A stretch of 64,000 nucleotides of DNA, from assembly GCA_021413965.1 (NCBI GenBank), contig JAIOPI010000019.1:85005-149004 (forward strand). Direction: 5' to 3'. The position numbers and the translations under genes are program-made. Source of the DNA: Lentisphaerota bacterium. Its GTDB lineage: Bacteria > Verrucomicrobiota > Kiritimatiellia > UBA8416 > JAIOPI01. The notes beneath the pieces are model-generated. The model was not told where the DNA came from and did not search any database. It was given only the letters and a program-made list of their open reading frames with translations. Of this stretch, positions 25,354 through 32,652 are shown piece by piece; the first letter of the stretch is position 1; each line of letters opens with the position of its first letter.

Positions 25354-25947
25354 CTATAATCCCGCTTTGACCTTGTTGATCATCCAGCCGGCGACGGGGA
25401 TCCGGCTGTAGAGCACGTCGCTGGGGTCCCAGTAGTCCTGCTGGAAGATCACCTGCCCGGCTGCATTGAACCGCATATGGCTCATGCCCACGACCTGCTC
25501 GACGCGCTCCGGTCGGTCGCGCTTGAGGTTCACGACCATGATCCAGCGCAGGTAGTACTCGCCATGCTTCGAGGTTACGTCCTCGAACTGGAAGGTGCAG
25601 CGCCGGTGAGGCTCCGTGCTGCGGATCATGTAGGGCGCAATCGCCTCCACGCCGTGCAGTTCCTTGAACCCGTCGCGCAAGTAGGCGTCAGTCGCGTAAA
25701 CTATTCGTACATGGTCGGTTACGTTGCTCGTGCTGAAGGTCTCGAACATCGCCATGACGCGCGCCAGGGCGGCCCGCTCTTCCTGACTGCCCGGGATGAG
25801 CGGCGGGTTGTCGCCGGGGGCTGTTGCGGCCAGCGCCGCCCGATAGGCCGCCGAGGGCTCCGTGATCTTGTCCGTGGCCGTCTTGCAGCCCATGCTCGTC
25901 ACCATGATGATCCCTCCCAGCAAACATGTCGCCCATGCCAGATTCAT
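25354..25947 (-). CDS. NTF2/SnoaL-like lipoprotein
   Basis: The 197-residue product begins with a lipoprotein signal (ATCLLGGIIMVTSMGC; lipobox TSMGC) and continues with an NTF2-like fold: helical start (EERAALARVMAMFETFSTSN), RIVYATDAYLRDGFKELHG, then FEDVTSKHGEYYLRWIMVVN and QQDYWDPSDV. SnoaL/NTF2 proteins bind small hydrophobic ligands or act as isomerases. The start ATG overlaps the stop of the chalcone-isomerase-like gene by four bases. Genes of this pair are typical companions of sigma-E-type lipid clusters, so a role in handling a modified lipid is likely. Confidence 0.75.
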   Translation of the reverse strand: MNLAWATCLLGGIIMVTSMGCKTATDKITEPSAAYRAALAATAPGDNPPLIPGSQEERAALARVMAMFETFSTSNVTDHVRIVYATDAYLRDGFKELHGVEAIAPYMIRSTEPHRRCTFQFEDVTSKHGEYYLRWIMVVNLKRDRPERVEQVVGMSHMRFNAAGQVIFQQDYWDPSDVLYSRIPVAGWMINKVKAGL

Positions 25948-26528
25948 TCCTGCTCCGATCCCAGCAAGGCGGTTCGTAGCGCCACGCTGGCAGGCTCCGA
26001 TCCCAGCCAGATCCCGAAGTATGCGCGCTGAAAATCATCCCCGGGGATGACGCCCAGCACGCGCCCATTGTAGCGCAGCTCGGTTCCTGCGCCGGGCTGA
26101 TAGGTCAGCGCGCAGCGGTCGCGCGGCACGGGATTGGGGTACAAGGCCTGGATCTGTTCAATCCGGACGCGCAGATCCGCGTAGGCCGCCGGCGTCAGGG
26201 ATGCCTTCAGTATCCGCTCGCCGGCCTCGTTGAAGTCGCGCGCGTCGGCCTTCACCAGGTACTCGACCTCTAGGCGCTTGGCCACCGTTCCGAGCACATC
26301 CTGCCCCGCGGACTGCGGCGCCACATACAGCGCCGCCACATACACGGGCACGATCCGCTTGTACCGCAACACGCCTGCGCCCTTCAGCACCAGCGGTTGA
26401 TCGCCGACCGTCAGCTCGCGCCCAAACTGCGCGCCGCGGATCGTGATGAAGGCCTCCTCGGCGGCGTAGGCGCCCGCCACGGCCAGCAGCACCATCCCGG
26501 CCCATCCCACCCGTCGCAACCTCCTCAT
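25944..26528 (-). CDS. Secreted chalcone-isomerase-like protein
   Basis: From ATG 26528, which follows GGGAGG closely, the product is 194 residues with a signal peptide (GWAGMVLLAVAGAYAAEE) and a chalcone-isomerase-like domain (LVLKGAGVLRYKRIVPVYVA, ALYVAP, RLEVEYLVKADARDFNEAGE, GTELRYNGRVLGVIPGDDFQ, AYFGIWLGSEP). In bacteria this fold binds fatty acids and seldom has true chalcone isomerase activity. It is divergent from the ECF sigma gene across a 180-base region and coupled to the NTF2-like lipoprotein gene. Confidence 0.82.
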   Translation of the reverse strand: MRRLRRVGWAGMVLLAVAGAYAAEEAFITIRGAQFGRELTVGDQPLVLKGAGVLRYKRIVPVYVAALYVAPQSAGQDVLGTVAKRLEVEYLVKADARDFNEAGERILKASLTPAAYADLRVRIEQIQALYPNPVPRDRCALTYQPGAGTELRYNGRVLGVIPGDDFQRAYFGIWLGSEPASVALRTALLGSEQE

Positions 26529-26548
26529 GCATCCTCCCTGTCCCCCTA

Positions 26549-26578
26549 TGATCGCACAGTCAGCCCCATCCTTACAGT
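26549..26578 (+). promoter_or_regulatory. Candidate ECF (RpoE/ChrR-type) promoter of the sigma factor gene
   Basis: The sequence is TGATCG, 18 bases, TACAGT. The RpoE/ChrR-type consensus of alphaproteobacteria is TGATCC-N18-TAnnnT, so five of six -35 bases and all -10 key bases match at exact spacing. It lies upstream of the sigma gene on the same strand and would start transcription near 26585, suggesting autoregulation. Confidence 0.6.
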
Positions 26579-26709
26579 GTCTACAGGGATCGCAGAGCAT
26601 ATGCCGGACACACGTTTCCCCCGGACATCGAGACTTGATGAACGACGCCGCCTGTCCGATACTGCCGCCTTCTGGTGGGCCTTCGCCGCGCGTGTCGCTC
26701 GCTCACGCC

Positions 26710-27279
26710 ATGACTGACAAGCCACAACCGTCCCCTGACGACTGGGTCGACCTGTACGGCGACTATCTCTACCGCTACGCCCTGCTTCGCCTGAAGAACC
26801 CCGCCACGGCCGAAGACGCCGTTCAGGAAACCTTCCTCGCCGCCGTCAAGGGGCAGGACCGGTTCGACGGTCGCACCGACATCAAGTTCTGGCTGCGTGG
26901 CATCCTGCGAAACAAGATCGTCGACCACATTCGCAAGGCCGTGCGCGAGGATGTGGTGGAGGACACCGAAGCCCAAGGCATTCTCGACAGCTTCTGGTTC
27001 AAGCATTCCGGCGTGGCGGCCATCCGCCCCGCGCCCTGGCAGTTCGATCCTTACCGCGCCTTCGAGAAGACCGAGTTCTGGGAGATCTTCCGCTCCTGCC
27101 TCGACCAACTGCGCGAGCCACTGCGCACGGCGTTCACCCTCAAGATGCTGGAAGACCAGTCTTCCGAAGAGATCTGTAAGATTTTGGGCGTCAGTCCGAA
27201 CAATCTCTGGGTGATGATGCACCGTGCCCGCAGTTTGCTGAAAACCTGTCTCGAGAAGAAATGGGCCAAGCGTGCTTAA
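26710..27279 (+). CDS. ECF-type RNA polymerase sigma factor
   Basis: From ATG 26710 the product is 189 residues: region 2 (DDWVDLYGDYLYRYALLRLK, AEDAVQETFLAAVK, FWLRGILRNKIVDHIRK) and region 4 (LREPLRTAFTLKMLEDQSSE, EICKILGVSPNNLWVMMHRA). The linker between them is longer than usual. Another ATG at 26638 would add 24 residues; neither start has a clear ribosome-binding site. The gene is followed by a zinc anti-sigma gene and preceded by a promoter resembling those recognised by RpoE/ChrR sigma factors. It likely controls the surrounding lipid genes. Confidence 0.92.
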   Translation: MTDKPQPSPDDWVDLYGDYLYRYALLRLKNPATAEDAVQETFLAAVKGQDRFDGRTDIKFWLRGILRNKIVDHIRKAVREDVVEDTEAQGILDSFWFKHSGVAAIRPAPWQFDPYRAFEKTEFWEIFRSCLDQLREPLRTAFTLKMLEDQSSEEICKILGVSPNNLWVMMHRARSLLKTCLEKKWAKRA

Positions 27280-27293
27280 GAAATCGGAGTGGA

Positions 27294-27560
27294 ATGCTGA
27301 CGTGTAAGCAGGTTTCGCGGGCTCTTGAACGTGGCGACTACGCCAAGTTGCCCCCCTTGTCCCGCCTGGCGTTGCGTCTGCACGTCGCGATGTGCGTCGT
27401 GTGCGGCGGCTACAATCGCCAGGTCATGGCCTTCTACGACGCCGTGCGCGCCTTCCTGAAAGCGGAGGACGCAGACCTTGGCAACGCCAGGGTCCGGCTG
27501 CCAGACGCCACCCGCGTGCGCCTCAAGGAAACCCTGCGCGGCACGTCCCCGGGCCGGTAA
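27294..27560 (+). CDS. Minimal zinc-binding anti-sigma factor (ZAS)
   Basis: From ATG 27294 (GGAG nearby) the product is 88 residues with the zinc anti-sigma motif His-x3-Cys-x2-Cys in LHVAMCVVCGGYNRQV. It is only the ZAS module; ChrR-type anti-sigma factors add a C-terminal cupin, which is missing here. The gene starts 14 bases after the sigma stop. Zinc or thiol chemistry at the two Cys residues could govern release of the sigma factor. Confidence 0.82.
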   Translation: MLTCKQVSRALERGDYAKLPPLSRLALRLHVAMCVVCGGYNRQVMAFYDAVRAFLKAEDADLGNARVRLPDATRVRLKETLRGTSPGR

Positions 27561-27580
27561 GTTGCTCCCGCCTCCGGCCC

Positions 27581-29026
27581 TCAGTCCCGCGCGGCGGCGC
27601 GTGCGATTCCCCGCAGCATGCCGGCGAAGACCAGCCGGTGCAGGGGATAGATGCCGTACCAGTAGAGTAGCCCGCCAAGTCCGAGCGGATCGAACAGCGC
27701 GGTCTGCTGCAGCACGCAGTGACCGGCGTCCGTGGGCGTGACCTCAAACTCCAGCCACGCGCGCCCCGGCAGCTTCATCTCCGCAACCAGTCGGAGGCGG
27801 TGCCCCGGCTCAACCTGCTCGACCCGCCAGCAATCAATCACGTCGCCTGCGCGCAAAGCCTCCGGATGCCGCCGGCCGCGTCGCATGCCCACGCCGCCGA
27901 CCAGCAGGTCCAGCCAGCCACGCAGGCGCCAGAGCGCGTTGCCGAAATACCAGCCCTGTCGCCCCCCGATGCGCGCCACCGGGCGGAATGCCTGCGCCGC
28001 CGGCATCGCGAGCGTGACGCAGCGGCTATCCATCAGCCGCGAGCCGAAGCGCGCGCCCCCCCAGGTGCGCAGCGTGTTTCCCGCGGCCAGGGAGTCGGAC
28101 CAGCGCGTCTGCTCGTAATCGTGATCCTCGGCCGCCAGCGCCCGGGCGATCGCCTCGCGCACGCCCACGGGGTGGAACGGAAAGACGTCGCGCGCCGCCG
28201 GATGCTTCACCACGCTCGGGTGCCGCAGGCTGTCGACCAGCTTGCGCCCCACGCGCGCATACAGGGGCGTGACCAGGCCGAGCCACAGGCTGGAGAGCCA
28301 CGGCGTGAGCACCGGCACGGGAATGATCCAACGATGCAGCCCGCGCTGGCGGGCATATTCCCGCATCAGGTCCGCGTAGGTCACCACGTCCGCGCCGCCA
28401 ATCTCGTAAACGGCGTCACCCCTGCCGGGCAGGTCCGCGCAAGCTTCGAGATAGAGCAGCAGATCGTCCACCGCGATCGGCTGGGCCTGCACGTTCACCC
28501 AGCGCGGCGCGGTCATGACCGGCAGCTTCTGCACGAGCGCCCGGATCATCTCGAAGGACAGGCTGCCCGCGCCGATGACGATCGAGGCGCGCAACTCGAT
28601 CACCGGCACGCCCGCTTCGCGCAGGGCCGCGCCGGTTTCGAGCCGGCTGCGCAAGTGCGTGGAGAGCGGGCCGTCCTCGGCGGCGAGCCCGCCCAGGTAG
28701 ATGATGCGCTGCACGCCCGCCGCCCGCGCGGCCCGCGCAAAGTTCAGCGCTCCCTCCCGGTCCTTGGCGGCGAACGCCCCCCGCGCGCCCATGGAATGCA
28801 CGAGGTAGTACGCCGTCGCCACGCCCGCGAATGCGGCGGGCAGGGTGTCCGGCGCGAGGACGTCGCCCGCCACGAGTTCCACCCCCTCCGGCGCGCGAGG
28901 CCGCAGGTACGCGGGCTTTCGCACGAGGCAGCGCACGCGATAGCCGCGCGCGACCAGCCGGGGCAGAAGCCGCCCGCCCACGTAACCCGTCGCTCCCGTC
29001 AATAGCACTGGTGATGAAGGTGGCAT
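27581..29026 (-). CDS. NAD(P)-binding SDR fused to DUF2867-type domain
   Basis: The 481-residue product has an N-terminal Rossmann fold of the atypical SDR type (VLLTGATGYVGGRLLPRLVA, GDVLAPDTLPAAF, YYLVHSMG, IIYLGGLAAEDG), residues 1-300. A C-terminal DUF2867-like START-type domain follows (about 320-475: WRVEQVEPGHRLRLVAEMKL, CVLQQTALFDPLGLGGLLYW). Members occur beside sigma factors and CFA-like methyltransferases and probably reduce or bind a lipid-linked substrate. It converges with the anti-sigma gene with only 20 bases between stops. Confidence 0.82.
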   Translation of the reverse strand: MPPSSPVLLTGATGYVGGRLLPRLVARGYRVRCLVRKPAYLRPRAPEGVELVAGDVLAPDTLPAAFAGVATAYYLVHSMGARGAFAAKDREGALNFARAARAAGVQRIIYLGGLAAEDGPLSTHLRSRLETGAALREAGVPVIELRASIVIGAGSLSFEMIRALVQKLPVMTAPRWVNVQAQPIAVDDLLLYLEACADLPGRGDAVYEIGGADVVTYADLMREYARQRGLHRWIIPVPVLTPWLSSLWLGLVTPLYARVGRKLVDSLRHPSVVKHPAARDVFPFHPVGVREAIARALAAEDHDYEQTRWSDSLAAGNTLRTWGGARFGSRLMDSRCVTLAMPAAQAFRPVARIGGRQGWYFGNALWRLRGWLDLLVGGVGMRRGRRHPEALRAGDVIDCWRVEQVEPGHRLRLVAEMKLPGRAWLEFEVTPTDAGHCVLQQTALFDPLGLGGLLYWYGIYPLHRLVFAGMLRGIARAAARD

Positions 29027-29323
29027 TTGGCGTGACAGGCCTCCCGTGGACTTTTATGCTCGATCGTGCTTCACGCGCACGGCTTCCGTCGGTCGCCGCC
29101 CGCGTGTTCGGTCGTGGCGTGCGCGGAGAACATCGCACCCCGGAGCGCAACCTTACGGTGGACAACCTCGCGACGGATGTAAGGTGCGTGGCGGGCGCGC
29201 GATGTGTGGAGCGTACATCGGTTCGTCCGTGCCTGCGAGCGCGGACGGGATTCCGAATCCATTCGTGGTGGGTCCGTGATCCGGCGCGTGGCGCGCCATC
29301 CTGACATTCGGATTGATTGTGGC
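29027..29323. other. 297-base divergent intergenic region
   Basis: It separates the SDR gene (minus) from the DUF1295 operon (plus). A dyad accttac (29150-29156) / gtaaggt (29179-29185) with a 22-base spacer may bind a regulator. TGATCC occurs at 29277-29282 but the matching -10 is poor (TGACAT one base out of register), so I do not call an ECF promoter. Confidence 0.4.
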
Positions 29324-30220
29324 ATGACGATACTGTCCCTGCTCCTGCTGTCCCTGGTCCTGGCCGGCGTCCTCATGGGGGCCCTGCTCGTGGTAGGCCT
29401 GCGCCGGCGCGACATGGGGCTGGTGGATGTCGGCTGGGCGGCCGGCGTCGGCCTTTCGGCGATCCTGTACGCCGCGCTGCTGGACACCGCGCCCTGGCGG
29501 CGATGGGCGGTGGCGGGTGTGGCCGTGCTATGGTCCGCGCGGCTGGCGGCGCACATCCTGCGGCACCGCGTGCTGGGCGCGCCCGAGGACGCGCGCTATC
29601 GCGCGCTGCGTGAACGCTGGGGCGCCCGGGCGAAGGTCTACGTGCCGCTGCTGTACCTGGGAGAGGCCCCGCTCGTGACCCTGTTCTCCCTGCCGATCCT
29701 CGTGGCGCTCCGCCAGCCCGCGCCGGATGTCTCCGGTTGGGCGCTGGCCGGCCTGGTGGTGGGGGTGGCGGCGATCGCCGGCGAAGCGCTGGCCGATGCG
29801 CAGCTGGCGCGCTTCCGCGCCGATCCGCAACACCGCGGCCGGACGTGCCGCGCCGGGCTCTGGCGCCTCTCGCGCCATCCGAACTACTTCTTTGAGTGGC
29901 TGCACTGGTGGGCCTACGTGCTGCTCGCGGTGGGGGCGCCCCACGCCTGGGTCACGCTGCTCGGGCCGGCGCTCATGCTGGCGTTTCTCTTCAAAGTCAC
30001 CGGCATTCCCCACGCCGAACGCCAGGCCCTCGCCTCGCGCGGCGACGACTACCGCCGCTACCAGGCCACCACCAGCATCTTCTTTCCGTGGTTCCCCAAG
30101 GACGTTGCGGCGCGGCCGCGAAAAGGCGCCGAAGGCGCAAACGGGGCTCTGCTGTTGAGCCTTGTGTGCCTCTTCGCGGCTAACCGTTTCGCCATCGTAC
30201 CGCTGGTGGCCACGTCATAA
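29324..30220 (+). CDS. DUF1295 (steroid 5-alpha-reductase-like) membrane protein
   Basis: From ATG 29324 the product is 298 residues with about seven membrane segments (ILSLLLLSLVLAGVLMGALL, VAGVAVLWSARLAAHILRHR, WALAGLVVGVAAIAGEALAD) and the DUF1295 signature GLWRLSRHPNYFFEWLHWWA. This fold includes NADPH-dependent lipid reductases. About 30 residues after FFPWFPKDVA look like translated intergenic repeat sequence. It is the first gene of a five-gene plus-strand operon; the next gene starts 16 bases later. Confidence 0.87.
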   Translation: MTILSLLLLSLVLAGVLMGALLVVGLRRRDMGLVDVGWAAGVGLSAILYAALLDTAPWRRWAVAGVAVLWSARLAAHILRHRVLGAPEDARYRALRERWGARAKVYVPLLYLGEAPLVTLFSLPILVALRQPAPDVSGWALAGLVVGVAAIAGEALADAQLARFRADPQHRGRTCRAGLWRLSRHPNYFFEWLHWWAYVLLAVGAPHAWVTLLGPALMLAFLFKVTGIPHAERQALASRGDDYRRYQATTSIFFPWFPKDVAARPRKGAEGANGALLLSLVCLFAANRFAIVPLVATS

Positions 30221-30236
30221 CCTTGCCGACGCTGAC

Positions 30237-31343
30237 ATGCTAAACTTAGGCATACATCTCGCGGAATGGGGGCTGGTGCCGGATCGCGTCGTGCGCGCCG
30301 GCATCCGGCGGCTGCTCGGCGAACGTCTCGCCGCGCTGGACGCCGAAGCCGGCCCCGATGCGTCGCGTTTCGAAGCGGCGTTCGTCGAGCGGCTCAAGCG
30401 CCATGCGCTGGCCGAGCATACGGCGGACGCCAACGCGCAGCACTACGAGGTGCCCACGGCGCTCTTCGAAACCATGCTCGGACCGCGCCTGAAATACAGT
30501 TCGGCCTACTACGCGCAGCCGGACACCACGCTGGCCGAGGCCGAAGAGGCGATGCTGCAGATGACCGCCGCGCATGCCGAGCTGTGCGACGGACAGAACA
30601 TCCTGGAGCTGGGCTGCGGCTGGGGCTCGCTGACGCTCTGGATGGCCGAGCACTACCCGCGGGCGCGCATCACGGCCGTCACGAACTCCGCGACTCAGGC
30701 GGCCCATGTGCAGGGCCAGGCGCAGACGCGCGGGCTCTCCGGCGTCCGCGTGCTGCGCGCCAACGTCAGGGACTTCCTCTCCGACCAGACGTATGATCGC
30801 ATCGTGTCCGTGGAAATGTTCGAGCACGTCCGAAACTATGCCGTGCTCTTCAATCGCCTGCAGCAGTGGCTGGTGCCCGGCGGGAAGCTGTTCGTCCACG
30901 TGTTCAGCCACCGGCGGTTCCCGTACCTGTTTGAAACCGAGGGCGCGGACGATTGGATGGGGCGCTACTTCTTCACCGGCGGGACCATGCCGTCCCACGG
31001 CTTGCTGCCGCGATTCGCGGGTGCGCTCACGCTCGAGGAGGCGTGGCGCCTGGACGGCCGCCACTACGCGCGCACGCTGGAGGACTGGCTCGTCAACCTC
31101 GACCGGAACCGCCGCAGGGTGAGGCGGCTCTTTGCCGATACCTACGGCTCATGGCACGCTCGCGTCTGGCGGCAACGTTGGCGTATATTCCTGATGGCCA
31201 GCGCCGAACTGTTTGCTTATGACGGCGGTGCGGAGTGGGGCGTCTCGCACTACCGCTTCGCCGCGCGCGCCGGACGGCCGGCAGAATCCAAACCCGCCCG
31301 GCGCCAGGATGCCGGCGGCGGTTCGACACGATCGGAAAGGTGA
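30237..31343 (+). CDS. CFA-synthase-like SAM methyltransferase
   Basis: From ATG 30237 the product is 368 residues. It has the lead region QHYEVPTALFETMLGPRLKY-S and the SAM-binding motif ILELGCGWGSLTLWMAEHYP, then VSVEMFEHVRNY and a helical C-terminus. It belongs to the cyclopropane-fatty-acid-synthase superfamily, in the branch resembling coclaurine N-methyltransferases and the fatty-acid methyltransferase of furan fatty-acid pathways. It probably methylates an unsaturated phospholipid acyl chain. It follows the DUF1295 gene and precedes the amine oxidase. Confidence 0.88.
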   Translation: MLNLGIHLAEWGLVPDRVVRAGIRRLLGERLAALDAEAGPDASRFEAAFVERLKRHALAEHTADANAQHYEVPTALFETMLGPRLKYSSAYYAQPDTTLAEAEEAMLQMTAAHAELCDGQNILELGCGWGSLTLWMAEHYPRARITAVTNSATQAAHVQGQAQTRGLSGVRVLRANVRDFLSDQTYDRIVSVEMFEHVRNYAVLFNRLQQWLVPGGKLFVHVFSHRRFPYLFETEGADDWMGRYFFTGGTMPSHGLLPRFAGALTLEEAWRLDGRHYARTLEDWLVNLDRNRRRVRRLFADTYGSWHARVWRQRWRIFLMASAELFAYDGGAEWGVSHYRFAARAGRPAESKPARRQDAGGGSTRSER

Positions 31344-31371
31344 AGGAGCCCGCTCGCGGAGTGGGCGTACC

Positions 31372-32652
31372 ATGACAAATCCACCCTCCCAACCACCGGC
31401 TGTCGCGATCGTCGGCGGCGGGGTCGCCGGGCTGACCGTCGCGTGGCTGCTCCAGCGCGTCGTCGACGTTCACCTTTTTGAACGCAATGACTACGCCGGG
31501 GGCCACACGCGAACCATCGTCATCCCCGACGGCCCCGATGCCGGCACCGCCATCGACATCGGGTTCATCGTCATGAACCACCGCAACTACCCGCTGCTCA
31601 CGCGCCTCTTCAAGCAACTCGCCGTCGACCTGGGCGACAGCGATATGTCCTTCGGCTACTCCTGTGAGCGCACGGGCTATGCCTACTCCGGCAGCGGCCT
31701 GGGCGGACTCTTCGCGCGCACCACGAACCTGGTGAGCGCCGACCATTGGCGCCTGCTGCGGGATATCGTCGCCTTCAATCGAGATGCCGTGCGGCAGCTT
31801 CGCGCGGGCGCGCTGGCGGGCGTCACGCTGGGGCAGTACCTGGACAGCCGGCGCTACAGCCGCGCCTTCGCGGATCACTACCTGCTTGCCATGGGCGCCG
31901 CCATCTGGTCCGCGCCTGCCGCCGACATCCGCGACTTTCCCGCGCTGCCCTTTGTCCGCTTCTTCCATAACCACGGGCTGCTGACGCTGGATGACCGGCC
32001 CGCGTGGAAGTATGTGAAGGGCGGGAGCCAGCGCTACGTGCAAACCATGCTGCGGTCGTTCCGCGGCACGCTCCATCTGAACGCGCGCATCGCGGGCATC
32101 CGCCGCGGGCCGGCCGGGGCATGCCTGCGCTTCGCCGACGGTTCCGAGGCGACGTTCTCGCACCTGGTGCTGGCCGCGCATGCGGATGAGTCGCTCGCGC
32201 TGCTGGACGATCCATCGCCATCGGAGCGCGAGTGGCTGGGCGCGTGGCGCTACCAGGCCAACGAGACGGTGCTCCACACCGACACCACCGTGCTGCCGCC
32301 GGCCACCCGCGCCTGGGCCTCGTGGAACTTCTGCCGCGTGGCCGAGGGCGATGCCCAGAAACCGGTGTCGGTGACGTACGACATGAACCGGCTCCAGCAG
32401 CTGGGCACGCGCGCACGCTACCTCGTGACCCTGAACCGCACCGCCCGCATTCCCGAGGCGCAGCGCGTGTACAGCACGGTCTTCACGCACCCCATGTACA
32501 GCTTCGCGTCGCTCGCGTCGCAGGACAAGCTGCGCGAACTGAACGGTTCGGCCAACACCTACTACTGCGGCAGCTACCTGGGCTACGGCTTTCACGAGGA
32601 CGCCGTCCGTTCCGCCGTCGACGTGGCGACGCACTTTGGAGTGAGCCTGTGA
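31372..32652 (+). CDS. FAD-dependent amine-oxidase-like protein
   Basis: The 426-residue product opens with the FAD-binding fold VAIVGGGVAGLTVAWLLQRV, then LFERNDYAGGHT and TAIDIGFIVMNHRNYP, and ends near YCGSYLGYGFHEDAVRSAVD. This is the NAD(P)-binding-domain amine oxidase type found with DUF1365 and CFA synthase. In alphaproteobacteria such a flavoprotein is needed for unusual fatty acids, perhaps as a lipid desaturase. Its stop overlaps the GTG start of the next gene by three to four bases. Confidence 0.9.
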   Translation: MTNPPSQPPAVAIVGGGVAGLTVAWLLQRVVDVHLFERNDYAGGHTRTIVIPDGPDAGTAIDIGFIVMNHRNYPLLTRLFKQLAVDLGDSDMSFGYSCERTGYAYSGSGLGGLFARTTNLVSADHWRLLRDIVAFNRDAVRQLRAGALAGVTLGQYLDSRRYSRAFADHYLLAMGAAIWSAPAADIRDFPALPFVRFFHNHGLLTLDDRPAWKYVKGGSQRYVQTMLRSFRGTLHLNARIAGIRRGPAGACLRFADGSEATFSHLVLAAHADESLALLDDPSPSEREWLGAWRYQANETVLHTDTTVLPPATRAWASWNFCRVAEGDAQKPVSVTYDMNRLQQLGTRARYLVTLNRTARIPEAQRVYSTVFTHPMYSFASLASQDKLRELNGSANTYYCGSYLGYGFHEDAVRSAVDVATHFGVSL

